Assembly (NCBI GenBank): GCA_029204225.1
Contig: CM055102.1
Location: forward strand, 1,915,629 to 1,979,628
DNA length: 64,000 nt
DNA from: Diphasiastrum complanatum
Lineage: Eukaryota; Streptophyta; Lycopodiopsida; Lycopodiales; Lycopodiaceae
Reading direction: 5' to 3'
Below the pieces are notes generated by a model, which worked only from the letters and a program-made list of their open reading frames with translations, made no database searches and was not told where the DNA came from. Numbering within the stretch: the stretch's first letter is position 1; every line of letters starts with the position of its first letter. This document shows positions 52,457 through 64,000 of this stretch, piece after piece. The translations under genes were made by a program, and so were the position numbers.

Positions 52457-54109
52457 TCATCAACACAAACTATTTCAAACTATGCCGGAAATGGATTCCA
52501 ACAGCAACAAACTGCATCCCCCTGTCAAGTGTATTGGACTCCAGCCTCTGACGTGGATGAAAAGAAGAAAATTCTAGATTTACTCAAAATTCAGTGTACA
52601 AACGAGGTTAAGGGGCATCTAAACTATGATGTCCCTTGACTGGCAAGTTGTACAATATTAGTTTAGGATATTAATATTGCTTTGGGTAAAGCAATATGGA
52701 TTCAAAGTCATACATTACTCAAATCAATAAGACTATATCTGGATTAGTGATTATGGATCCTCAGGGCACGAAGATTGTATTGGTCGTTGTAGAACACATG
52801 GCTACTCAGGGCATGAAGTTTATAGCGATCGCATACGAGATTTGAGTTTAATCCATATTTATTAGATCTGTATATCCACGGATATCAACAATTTGAATGC
52901 AGTAGAGGGATTTACGTTGCGTTAAATGTTTTTCCATGTTATTTCATCTTGTTTGTCATTTGTGCAGCTGAGTGTCATCTGACTCCAAATCTCGAAAAAA
53001 GGTTGTCTAAACAATTTATCTAGGACATGTTTTCTGTGTTTTTGAATGTTTATTCAATGCGGGTGATTTCATTGCAGTGCATGTCCTTTTTTACCTTGCA
53101 TGATCAAAGCGAGAATTTGTTTGAGACGTCAAAGAAAGCTTAAAGCTATAATTATACTGCTTAAGAAAAACTTTTGCATGTAGGTGATCCTGTTTCTTTA
53201 GTCTTTTCACATTTTGAAAGACTTCATGTCGTCCTTTCAACATGGTCCTTGGAGCCAAAAGTGTTGTGATTTGATGAATAGAAAAAAGTGGGAGTAGGAG
53301 CAATAGGTAGCACGGATAAGACTCTCATGTTGTTGTTCAGGAAGATGCAAGAGATTAAAACCAAGACGGAGAAAAATGTTATTAGCTTTGTACTGTGTCA
53401 GTGTGATTCTTGACTTCTAGTAAGAATAAGTCTCTTGTGTAAGGCTTTGGGACCTTACGACGATGCACGGAGGGTGCAGGATCTCGAGAAGCCATGATAA
53501 TAGTGATTCTATATTGTTCTGGAAGGTTTGAAAATTTTGGAAAATTTTGGCATGAACTCGAGAGCAGGAATCTAGAATGAATTTGTGGAGAGAAGGGTAA
53601 AGGTCTATATATAGACATTTTTTGTCAAGAATACGCAACTCTACCCAGCCTAATCGTCCTCAGTGTCCACGATTTTGTAATGATGGTCGTGAATTTCGAG
53701 GCAGTGTTCTGAGCGTCGGTGAATTCCTGTAAGTGAGTTTTTGTGTCTCAAAATAGGAAAAATGACTGACAGTACAAAAATGTGTCTAGTCAGAATTCGC
53801 AGAGATGACAGAGAAATCGTGGAGATTATTCTGAACTTCAACGAATTGTCTACAAATTCTGTCAGTGGAAATTGTGCACTGTAAAAAAGAGGTCAGGCGA
53901 ATTCCATTTGAGATGGTGTGAGACAAATCTTTTGAAAAGAATGATTTTTTTTTTTTGTGATTTTCTCAGAAAAAGAGTGATTGTATGCCTGATCTGATAG
54001 TATCTTGACAGTGTGAACAAGAAAACAAAGCAAAAAATTGTTGAAATGGCAGGCAGGCAGTAAAGAAAAGTAAAGAAGAATAGTATGAAAGAAAACAACT
54101 AATATATAT
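52457..54109. other. 3' flank of the ATPase gene, no further gene seen
   Basis: The 3' UTR follows the stop at 52454-52456; no clear poly(A) signal was pinned down. Short frames further on (to 54.1 kb) show no family resemblance. The sequence from about 53.3 kb may belong to the leader or LTR of the reverse gypsy. Confidence 0.45.
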
Positions 54110-56670
54110 CAAGATAAAAATAGAGCTCATTGTACTTTCTCAGTCTGCTCCCATTGATCACAGTGTCTAGGATATCGCCTTGAAGGGTTTGGAGTTATAC
54201 ATATCCAGAGGCAAAATTTTTTTGAATGACATAAGGACCTTGGCCGAAAAATTTCAGTTTGACTTTAAAGGCTTTGGCCTGGTAGAGTAGGACCTTATCT
54301 CCGACTTGAAACTCTTTGAGTTTTAAGGATCGATCATGCCATGCTTTTTGTCGACGTTTGTGGACTTGTTGACGTTTGTGGATTTGTCGATGTTTGTGGA
54401 CTTGAAACTCTTTGAGTTTTAAGGATCGATCATGCCATGCTTTTTGTCGACGTTTGTGGACTTGTTGAGCATGCTGATCCGTCGTGTTTCACACGGTTGT
54501 TCCAGATGAAATAACCTATTTACTAAGATGTGTTGATTATCTAGCTTATAGGCTACTCGAAGGGATGGAATATGGAATTCTACAGGCATCATGGCTTCTT
54601 GGCCATATGCTAGCTGAAAAGTGTATCTCTCTTTGGGGTGGTGCGATAAGCCCATAGAGCAGCATGAAGTTTTAGTTCCCAACTAGGTCGGCTGGATTCG
54701 ACGGTTTTGGTGAGAATTCCACATAGGATTTTATTGGTGGATTCCGCCTAGCCATTGCATCTTGGATAGTATGGGGAACTTTTGTGATGTACCACAAAAA
54801 ATTTGGAAAGAAGATCTGCTATGACAAAGTTAAGAAAATGTGTATCTCTATCACTGATAAGTTCTAGAGGACATCTGAAACGAACGATAACCTATTCATA
54901 GAGAAATTTTGCGGTAGAACGAACGTCAGCATTGCGAAAAACTCTTGCTTCAGCCCATTTGGTACAACAGTCCGTAGCTACTATGATGTAACAAGATTGG
55001 GTGTCAAGCAGCGGGACTAATGGGTCCGACATAATCAATCCTCCATTTCTGGAAAGCTTGATCAGTGGTTACAAGGTGTAAAGGCATGTAGTCTGTCTTT
55101 TGAAAGCATTTTGTGCGTTGGCAGACATCACAGGCCTGTGTGCAATTGTGCGTATCCTTAAGATTGTTGGCCACCAAAAACCGGCCAAGAGGATTTTCTT
55201 AGCACTCATTTCAGAAGAGAAATGGCCTACACCAATACCTTCATGAGCAAGGAAAATTACAGAGGGTATTTCACCTTCAGTAAGACATCATTGAATGATT
55301 CCATCTAACCCTTGCTTGTACAGTTGGCCTGCAATTAACGTATAAGGTTTGGTCTTGAGGACTACATTGTTCAGGTTTAGATAAGGAAGGATCCATTTGC
55401 TCTGAAGTTAAATACTCTATGATTTTCTTAGCCCATATGGGTGTAGAGTCAACTTGGAATAGAATGACATCTGGTAAATCATCATTGACGCCTTGATTAG
55501 GGGTGGGTAGGTTAGAGATTTGGGACAGATGATATGCTAGAAAATGTTGAACTCCCTTACAAAACACGATCATAAACTCAAATTCTCGCAGTAATAGGAT
55601 CCATCTAGTAATATGGCCTGTGGTGCAAGTCTTGTTGATGAGATATAACAGTGCTTCATGATGAGTGAAGAATGCAAAAACTTTTTAGAGAAGATAGTGG
55701 CAAAACTCTGAACCGCATATACCATTGCCAAGGCTTCACGTTCGGTAGTGGTATAATTGACTTCAGCAGGCATCAATTGTCTACTGAAAAAACGGATTGG
55801 GTAATCCTTTTTGAATTCTCCCGGTTGGGTGAGCACTACTCCAATGGCATACTTGGATGCATCGATATGCACATGGAATTCTTTAGAATAATCAAGAGCC
55901 CGGAGGATAGGTGCATTGCTAAGGGCTTCTTTGAGTTGATTAAATGCAACGCGTTGTTTCTCTGTCCATTTGGGAATGACAACTACTTTGTATATTAAGC
56001 GTGCTTTATTAGTGAAATCGAAAATAAATCACCGATAGTAGTTGGCATGGCCAAGGAAAGAGTAAACTTCGCGTATCGTACGTGGTTCTGATAAATTTTG
56101 AATGATAAGGATCTTTTCGGGGTCAGTGGCAATGCCATTTCTGGAAATACTATGTCCTAACACAATATCGTGTGTTACCCAGATCTGGCATTTTTCAGGA
56201 TTAAGGGAGATGCCGAAGCGTTGACATTGGATAAAACATTTTTTGAGCACAGACAGATGGCGTGTTTTTTGTGAATGTGCACCTAAATCGTCCAAGTAAA
56301 CCTCTAGGGTATCGCCGATCTACTGAGAAAAGGTAGCTTGCATAACACGTTGGAAGGTGCTAGGGGCATTGTAGAGTCCAAAAGGCATGACTTTCCAACA
56401 AAAAGTACCCCATTTTGTGCAAAAGCGGTTTTATGTTGATCTTCCTCAACAATTCGGATCATATTATAACTGCTAAAACCATCTAAGGAGTAGGTCTCAT
56501 CTCCTGCTTGATTTTCTAAGATGGATTCTCCGAAGGGTAATGGAAAATGATCACGTTCTTCTCAGTATGTTCGATTTCATAGATGAATCCTGCATCTAAG
56601 AGGCGTTGTAATTCTTCTTTGATCTTGGCCTTATAGATAAGATAAATGATCTCGTTGTCTCACGAGGTGA
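54110..56670 (-). mobile_element. Reverse-strand gypsy remnant: RT, RNase H, integrase
   Basis: Read on the minus strand from about 56670: RT entry (AKIKEELQRLLDAGFIYEIE), then stops, thumb region (56295-56029: CQRFGISLNPEKCQIW, IVLGHSISRNGIATDPEK, FLGHANYYR), RNase H (55872-55570: MHIDASKYAIGVVLTQPGEF, YTTTEREALAMVYAVQSF), integrase zinc region (FWWPTI, CDVCQRTKC near 55190-55110), WRIDYVGP near 55030, the YGQEAMMPVEFHIPSLR block (near 54600-54550) and the integrase C-terminal domain (FQVGDKVLLYQ, GQGPYVI, NGSRLRKYNEL, 54330-54110). Gag and protease are absent. Multiple stops and shifts make it dead. Confidence 0.87.
54304..54471. repeat. 96-bp tandem duplication in the gypsy integrase
   Basis: ACTTGAAACTCTTTGAG through TTTTTGTCGACGTTTGTGG occurs at 54304 and again at 54400, offset 96 bases. 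The two copies are joined by short GACGTTTGTGGA-type repeats. It interrupts the integrase C-terminal coding region. Confidence 0.9.
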
Positions 56671-57178
56671 TCATGTTGCAAAAGTTTGAAGTGGTAGATA
56701 TAGGAACTCTCTTGGATAGCATAGCGCCAGAAGATAAAAAGTGGATTGAGATTGAATTGAGTGTAGAGAGAAAGACACACTACAAGCCATGATACAACCT
56801 ACCAATGGTAGCCCTGAGCCAATTGGTTCTCAAGGTATGCCAGTATTAGGACTGATCTTATGAGTGTGTTTTTATGGTCTTGTAAGGTCACGTGACTATT
56901 ATCGATGCATTTTAAATCACAAAATGACTTCACGAGGGCATTACACATTGCTACATCAAAGATACCGAAGGATGCAGAAGATTACGATTTACAATACAAT
57001 GCTTCTTTCAAGGTACATACAATTTATTTGAATTGTGGTGAGGTCCTACAAAAAGAATGTCTCGAGCTAACCCAACTACAAATGTTCAGGTCGTTGAAAC
57101 AACTTTCATCTACAAGGGAAAACGATTGGCATCAATTGCCAATCCAGAAAATGGAGAAGGACTTTTTCAAATCCTCTA

Positions 57179-58834
57179 CAATATAGCATGGGACACAAAA
57201 GGCCTGGTTGTAACTGAAGGCAAATTGCAAACAATTACCATGTCCAGTGTTGGACCTGCTAAGTAAGCTTCTATTGTGAATGTTCCAATTTCGTCAGTAA
57301 ATCAAAACCTCTAAATTATGTAACCTGCATAAGCACTTTTGCATTCTCTCATGTTTTGTCGTATTTGTAGGATGAAAGAGATACTACACATCCTTCTCGC
57401 TGACAAGCCTACAAGGGATACATGGGGAATGCCTTCTGACAATAAAATTTTTCGCAAATACATGTACAAGGAAACATACTGGTGGCAAGCAATATTGCTT
57501 GCAAACTCCATAATTAGTGGCCTGACCACATGCGAAGGAGATTGCTTGCCTGACAACACTGACTCATTTTTTAGGAGACAAAGCCAATTGCACTTCAACC
57601 GTGCTTTTGTTGACATTCAAAAAGATATGAAGAACTCTGCCACGCCCAATAAGCAACCACAGATCGATTATACAGCTAGACGACTAGTGTACTGGTAATG
57701 AAATGCATTATTAATTGGATGTTTGTGCTTATTGTTAATATGCAATGCAAGAAATTTTAACAATGTTTATTCTTCTGCCAAGTGGTTGGTTTGGCTCGTC
57801 GATGAAAATGTGATAACAAAACTCCAAATAGAAGTTGAGAACTGGATAGTTATTGGGGTAACCTACTCACTCTATCCTGAAGAGTGGAGAGATTTTGGAA
57901 TTAGTTCATGGGAGCTAAAGAGGTGTCCTTGGTGGTTGGACTACCCAAATGGGGAGAGACATCTTTGATATGTTTTGTGAGTGGGAGGCCATAAAAAAAG
58001 GAAAACGTGTGCAATCTGAGAGAGTTGCAGCTTCAACATAAAAAGCAAGACACAAAATCCTAAACCTTGACAGACAGGAAGCAAGAACCAAGCTAAGGCA
58101 AGATTGCACAGCGAGTGAACTAAGTATAGAAGAGGAGCATAGTGCAAGGGGGCAATGTGGGCCTAGTAATATTGATGAGGATGAGACAGCCACTGACGAG
58201 CATACTTCTGAGGAAGACCACTTCAACATTGGCACATGTATGTATTGAGTGTAAGTTGCAAATTTTTATGGCTTTCTTAAGTGTCCTTTTTGTCTAGACT
58301 CTAATTCGAATACGTGACTATGGACACAATGCATTGTCGTGTACGTGCAATCTTAGAGGATGTGCATAGGATCGCAAGAAAAAAAAAACCAAACAAGATC
58401 ATCTGCCATTTCTTGAGGAGCCATTGTCTGTCAGACTACACAATCAATGGAGAGGCCACCGACGTTGTTGGAAGGTTGGTGTGGGCTGACTTTCCTACCT
58501 CGGTTTGTGTCTATGGCATAGCGGATGAGTATTCAGTGCCCCCTTGGAATATATTCAATGATGACTTGGCCAGGTCAGCATCAATGATTGCAGGCAAGTA
58601 CGTTGCTGACCGGGGATGGTATGTCATCACATGCATCCCGGAATGTTTTCCGTCCATTGACGTGCATGCTTCAGGAGAGGGGTTTAGTCTACATAGGTGT
58701 TTGACAGTCATTCTTGAGAATGGATATATTATGACAGAGCGAAGAGAAAAGGTTTGTAATTTTCTATTGGTCACTTCATCATGTGTTTGTGTAGTAATAT
58801 CAATTGCTTTGGTATGGATGTACTAACTAGGAGT
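57179..58834 (+). repeat. 1656-bp tandem duplication, copy 1
   Basis: Copy 1 starts CAATATAGCATGGG and runs through the exons to the last intron's TACTAAC branch point. It matches copy 2 at a constant offset of 1656. I counted six substitutions and no indel, about 99.6 percent identity. Confidence 0.95.
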
Positions 58835-60490
58835 CAATATAGCATGGGACACAAAAGGCCTGGTTGTAACTGAAGGCAAATTGCAAACAATTACCATGTC
58901 CAGTGTTGGACCTGCTAAGTAAGCTTCTATTGTGAATGTTCCAATTTCGTCAGTAAATCAAAACCTCTAAATTATGTAACCTGCATAAGCACTTTTGCAT
59001 TCTCTCATGTTTTGTCGTATTTGTAGGATGAAAGAGATACTACACATCCTTCTCGCTGACAAGCCTACAAGGGATACATGGGGAATGCCTTCTGACAATA
59101 AAATTTTTCGCAAATACATGTACAAGGAAACATACTGGTGGCAAGCAATATTGCTTGCAAACTCCATAATTAGTGGCCTGACCACATGCGAAGGAGATTG
59201 CTTGCCTGACAACACTGACTCATTTTTTAGGAGACAAAGCCAATTGCACTTCAACCGTGCTTTTGTTGACATTCAAAAAGATATGAAGAACTCTGCCACG
59301 CCCAATAAGCAACCACAAATCGATTATACAGCTAGACGACTAGTGTACTGGTAATGAAATGCATTATTAATTGGATGTTTGTGCTTATTGTTAATATGCA
59401 ATGCAAGAAATTTTAACAATGTTTATTCTTCTGCCAAGTGGTTGGTTTGGCTCGTCGATGAAAATGCGATAACAAAACTCCAAATAGAAGTTGAGAACTG
59501 GATAGTTATTGGGGTAACCTACTCACTCTATCCTGAAGAGTGGAGAGATTTTGGAATTAGTTCATGGGAGCTAAAGAGGTGTCCTTGGTGGTTGGACTAC
59601 CCAAATGGGGAGAGACATCCTTCATATGTTTTGTGAGTGGGAGGCCATAAAAAAAGGAAAACGTGTGCAATCTGAGAGAGTTGCAGCTTCAACATAAAAA
59701 GCAAGACACAAAATCCTAAACCTTGACAGACAGGAAGCAAGAACCAAGCTAAGGCAAGATTGCACAGCGAGTGAACTAAGTATAGAAGAGGAGCATAGTG
59801 CAAGGGGGCAATGTGGGCCTAGTAATATTGATGAGGATGAGACAGCCACTGACGAGCATACTTCTGAGGAAGACCACTTCAACATTGGCACATGTATGTA
59901 TTGAGTGTAAGTTGCAATTTTTTATGGCTTTCTTAAGTGTCCTTTTTGTCTAGACTCTAATTCGAATACGTGACTATGGACACAATGCATTGTCGTGTAC
60001 GTGCAATCTTAGAGGATGTGCATAGGATCGCAAGAAAAAAAAAACCAAACAAGATCATCTGCCATTTCTTGAGGAGCCATTGTCTGTCAGACTACACAAT
60101 CAATGGAGAGGCCACCGACGTTGTTGGAAGGTTGGTGTGGGCTGACTTTCCTACCTCGGTTTGTGTCTATGGCATAGCGGATGAGTATTCAGTGCCCCCT
60201 TGGAATATATTCAATGATGACTTGGCCAGGTCAGCATCAATGATTGCAGGCAAGTACGTTGCTGACCGGGGATGGTATGTCGTCACATGCATCCCGGAAT
60301 GTTTTCCGTCCATTGACGTGCATGCTTCAGGAGAGGGGTTTAGTCTACATAGGTGTTTGACAGTCATTCTTGAGAATGGATATATTATGACAGAGCGAAG
60401 AGAAAAGGTTTGTAATTTTCTATTGGTCACTTCATCATGTGTTTGTGTAGTAATATCAATTGCTTTGGTATGGATGTACTAACTAGGAGT
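58835..60490 (+). repeat. 1656-bp tandem duplication, copy 2
   Basis: The second copy starts immediately after copy 1 at CAATATAGC. Copy 1 and copy 2 both end in CTAGGAGT. The bases CAA follow both copies and also start copy 1, so the junction has about 3 bases of microhomology. Only this copy is followed by the methylase motif I exons. Confidence 0.95.
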
Positions 60491-61149
60491 CAAAAATGTA
60501 GGCTGACATCCTTCTCATGGGTCTATACCACCGTGCGGGCCATCCCATCCCTACATTGGAACGACTATCAGCAGCAAAAAAATACATGAGCCTTCATTCG
60601 AGTCCATCGTGCAATTGGCTAACTGAAACCCAGATGGAATGGACTCAAAACTTGGGAGACAAAAATTGTTGTGGAGCAGCAGAGAGATCTCCTAAATTTT
60701 GCAGGTGAGTTAAGATGTCTTGTTTACGAAAATAGCATTTATTAGTATCATCTTTTTTCCATCAAAGAAAGCTTTTTATGTGCTTTTTGTTTTATCACGA
60801 CACCTTTTTTGCGATCGATATTTGCCATATAGGTTTATGTTGGAGATGTTGACAGAGCAGGAGGATGTCGTCATTGACCTTTTTGCGGGTATTGGCAATT
60901 TCCCCAGGGCAACTGCTGCAATGAACCGCCATTGTATCAATGTAGAGAATGACGAGGGTATTTACACAACGTTCCTGGAGGTCTTGGAAGACAGCACTCC
61001 GGTAATTTTCTTTCACTTTCCAGTTTCTAACAGTAGGGTAGTGCGATGTTGATTGTTATGTGGTGTTTCACATTTGATCGTTTTCTTGTAATGTGTAGAT
61101 TGATTCCAACCTGGTACAAGGAAGGATATCACACAAAAGGCGAAAGTAG

Positions 61150-64000
61150 GACAGATTGAGGATTATGCTGGACTCAAAAAATATTTTGCGCTTATTTGCA
61201 TGTTTTGCTCATATTTTAGTTTATGGTCTCTTCACCTTGAAGATAGACGTTAGAGTAGTAGTCTTCTAGTATGGCTTGTGGACATGTTTATTAATATCTA
61301 CATCCCATGTCTTGTTTTTACACAATGGATACACCTTTCATAACAATGTGATCATTAATCCAAACAGACTTTATTTGTTTGTACTTTTAAGTTCGAGGAG
61401 TATGTAGCATGACTTGAACAAAAATAAATTTAGGTCCGAGCCTTCTAGTATAAGTTACCCTTTCACCTGATTGTGGCTGAAATTGGCTACCAATTTATGT
61501 AGGTAGTAGGTTAGGACACTTTATTACAGATGGGTAGAGTGTTGGAACTATTAGCAAGCTGTCCTTTTTGACAAGATCCAATGATTTTTTAAGTCATTGT
61601 GATAGCTGGTGCTCCATCAATAAACTAGTACTTGTCATAGCCACACATCGATACATACAAGATAAGTCCATTGAGGAATTTTATATCTCCACCTGCTTCA
61701 TTTCATAAAGATGTCTTCTGAGGGACTTCATAAAACCATCCAGTCCAAGATAACTTCTATTATCTAAAAAATGAACACTCAATATAATTTCAAGTGATCC
61801 ATACTTTGAGCATAAGTTTGTTTCAAATTAAGCCACAAGGGAATGTAGATACATATCTGGCAACACTGCCTTTATTTAAATCCGTTGGTTTATGTAACTA
61901 GAAAGAATATTATAAAAGTAACAACACCTTCTATGTGCGTTTGCACATCAAGCATCTTAGAACATGTATACTACTTTGAATTTGAGTCATTTGATCGAGG
62001 TATTGTTTAACTAGAATGTCTAGGAGTGGAAGTTTTGTTCATGTTTTTCAGCATAAGTATAAGTAAAGATAACACATGATTTCATCTACAAGGAAACATG
62101 TTACATGGCTAAATGGATTAGTAGTTTTTATGATTCAAGGTAGTCTGAATTTACAAAGCGTGTAACATTTTTAGTTAATTGTTTCTGAGCTATAGATACC
62201 ATCGAGATGTCTATAAAATCTGATAAGATATCACACAGATCTATCATGTTTGTAGCTCAAGATTTTCAGCCTCAGCTACAGTATCTTCTGTATTTTCTGC
62301 ATAAGCTACATAAAAAATTTTACCATCCAAAACCTAATTTTTGAAGAATATTGAGACTTTTGATGCACCAGAGAGAACAAAGGTAATAAGCTTTGCATTC
62401 CAAGCATATGGCACTCTTGAAGTTAAAAGTACCCTAGTGGAAACTATCTAGTATGGTTGAGTCAAACTCTTTCTAGGTGTGCAGTATCTAGGATAAAAGA
62501 ATTGTCTGCAAGTTGTTGTGAGTTTTCCTTGAAAGGAGTGTAGCCTCAAAAGTATCTTGTTAATGTCAACATTGTTGAATTGTCTTCTTGATGTCAATGT
62601 AAAGCCAATCATCTTTAGTGATAAATCTTTCTCTACTATTGATATTAAAATTCAAAAGATAGGCTTGAGCATTCAATTAAATTCTCAATTTAATATCAAA
62701 CTACACATAATACATTTCAGTATATACAACTAGTGGTTGATGAGCAGTTCAATGATTGAATGGGCTGAATTTCCTCAAAATGAGATCTATTACCTTCAAA
62801 CATAGCAACATCAGCAACATCTGAAACCTGTCCAGTCTAGCCATCAAGAAATTTTATATTCCTTAGTTATCTTACAATTAGCAACTTTTATTTTACACTT
62901 AACTAGCTGGGGCTGATATAAGATAATTTTGAAGAACCTCAGAGTAGAACCTGTCCTAGCAAGCCAAAAGGCTTAGTTTTATTGTCCTGCCTGTCAGAGG
63001 ACTACTCAGGGACGTCACTCTTGAACGCACTTACATTCTACATAGGATGCAAGCCAAGAATGCTCATTCATAGATCAGCATGCAACTGCTACTTACTCTA
63101 AAAACGGATTGAAATCAGATCCTACACTATACTGAACTGAGCTACATTTGCACAAACTGATAAACAAGAAACAAGAACTAATCTACAGCATGTAAAAGTC
63201 CAAAAATCAAGAAACCAACCAGTCTATTGATTCTTGGACATCCCAAGAACATCAAGAACTGGATTGTACAGAGATATGCAAGAATCACACCACAGATCCA
63301 GCCTATTTAGTTTACTTGAATGCTGGCTCCTACATTAATCCACAAGAAAACATGAAATCTAATCCACAACTAGGAAAGCAAGAAAAGTAATCCACTCTAA
63401 ATCCACAACCACACACAATATGAATGGAAGGGCATGATGATAGGGGCATCACTCAAGAAAACCATCATGATCAAGGAGCTTAGTATAGCATCAAACTCAT
63501 GGAAAATCTTCTTATTAAGCATGGAGTAGATACAATGCAAAAAGCTCCTCTTCACAAAGAGGGAGTCTCTTAGATAAGCAAGAGAACTCCTTAGGTGGCA
63601 TCCTAGTGGAATTTCTACATTTCACAAATTACAAGTGGAATATTGCTCTCCACTAGAGGTCACCATTAAAAGGTGGCTCACTCTAGTTTCTTAAAGAGGG
63701 GTCTAGTTGCATTTATTACATTTGTTTAGAAATACTAGTTCCTACATGGTCATTCCATCTTCCGGGATTTACCATGAGGCTTACACATTTCTTGCATGTC
63801 TTTCCTAGCTAGTATTTCTCGGCTCTCATACTCAGCTCTCAGTCTTCATTAGTCTTGTCTTCTCAGAGACCTCCTCGGTCTAAGGTGAGAGGTGCTCTTG
63901 ATTTGCTCTATCCGAGTATCTTGGGGATTCGTCAGAATCAGCCAACATTCATCCATGTGCTCAAAAAGACCTTGTCAAATCGAGGGAGATCATACCCCAT
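61150..64000. other. Intergenic DNA, no gene seen
   Basis: AT-rich, stops in all frames, no recognised coding or tandem repeat. Sequence from about 63.4 kb to the window end has short LTR-like GC shifts but no clear edge. Confidence 0.45.

Larger units (their letters stand above)
56905..61149 (+). pseudogene. Beta-class N4/N6 DNA-methylase-like gene with internal tandem duplication
   Basis: Exons can be followed by frame. 56905-57012 and 57090-57262 encode an N-terminal region I do not know (FIYKGKRLASIANPENGEG). 57371-57694 contains YKETYWWQAILLANSIISGL. An exon from about 57745 contains VDENVITKLQIEVENWIVIG. Then comes an acidic, repeat-spoiled stretch with one TAA and a shift. The exon ending 58751 (60407 in copy 2) contains LVWADFPTSVCVYG (motif-IV-like, DPPY/SPPY replaced by DFPT) and ADRGWYVI. 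Exons 60502-60704, 60833-61001 and 61099-61149 contain LMGLYHRAGHPIPTL, RSPKFC and motif I, VIDLFAGIGNF with INVENDEG (SAM binding). The order IV then I is beta class. Such enzymes methylate the exocyclic amino group of C or A. Loss of the DPPY signature suggests loss of catalysis, or a divergent use. Confidence 0.6.

Noticed and set aside
57311-59272. Minus-strand 101-codon ORFs present twice
   Set aside because: Antisense shadows of the duplicated methylase-gene exons.

Overview
The window looks like a transposon-rich piece of a land-plant nuclear genome: AT-rich intergenic DNA, spliceosomal introns of about 80-700 bp, nested and broken Ty1/copia and Ty3/gypsy elements, long microsatellites, and one conventional multi-exon host gene. 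That gene encodes a P5B-type ATPase. As I recall, this subfamily is absent from flowering plants, so a non-flowering plant (fern, lycophyte, bryophyte or gymnosperm) is more likely. This is inference; nothing in the window identifies the species.

Layout. 1-4695: an intact copia element with its 3' LTR, nested in an older copia reverse transcriptase. 5.6-9.55 kb: a decayed gypsy element with two tandem aspartic-protease modules, joined to a truncated copia element and its LTR (to about 10.8 kb). 12.8-13.0 kb: a long GA microsatellite. 13.0-19.2 kb: a reverse-strand gypsy element interrupted by another element, plus two unrecognised ORFs. 19.2-23.3 kb: no gene seen. 23.3-25.2 kb: a reverse copia fragment. 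25.2-26.6 kb: a minisatellite, then an ACGT/CCAAT-rich tandem array ending in a TATA box.

26.6-34.7 kb is the most unusual stretch. Four genes on alternating strands: A (+, unrecognised), B (-, DDE-transposase-like), C (+, a histone-H3-like segment continuing in the same frame into a Ulp1/C48 cysteine protease) and D (-, unrecognised but intact with one intron). I read it as a large multigene DNA transposon or similar selfish unit, recently decayed, because A, B and C carry only one stop and/or one frame break each. 35-36.8 kb is a gypsy element with an internal gag-to-RNase H deletion.

39.6-40.2 kb holds a foldback and a pogo/Tc1-like MITE. 40.9-52.5 kb is the P5B ATPase gene: putative promoter, untranslated region and 22 coding exons whose lengths sum to an exact reading frame of 1287 residues. 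54.1-56.7 kb is another reverse gypsy remnant. 56.9-61.15 kb is a gene for a beta-class N4/N6 amino-methyltransferase-like protein with an almost perfect 1656-bp internal tandem duplication. 61.15-64 kb holds no feature I can support.

Apart from the ATPase gene, and perhaps the methyltransferase-like gene, everything coding here appears to belong to mobile elements. Splice sites were placed by eye from GT/AG context and frame continuity.
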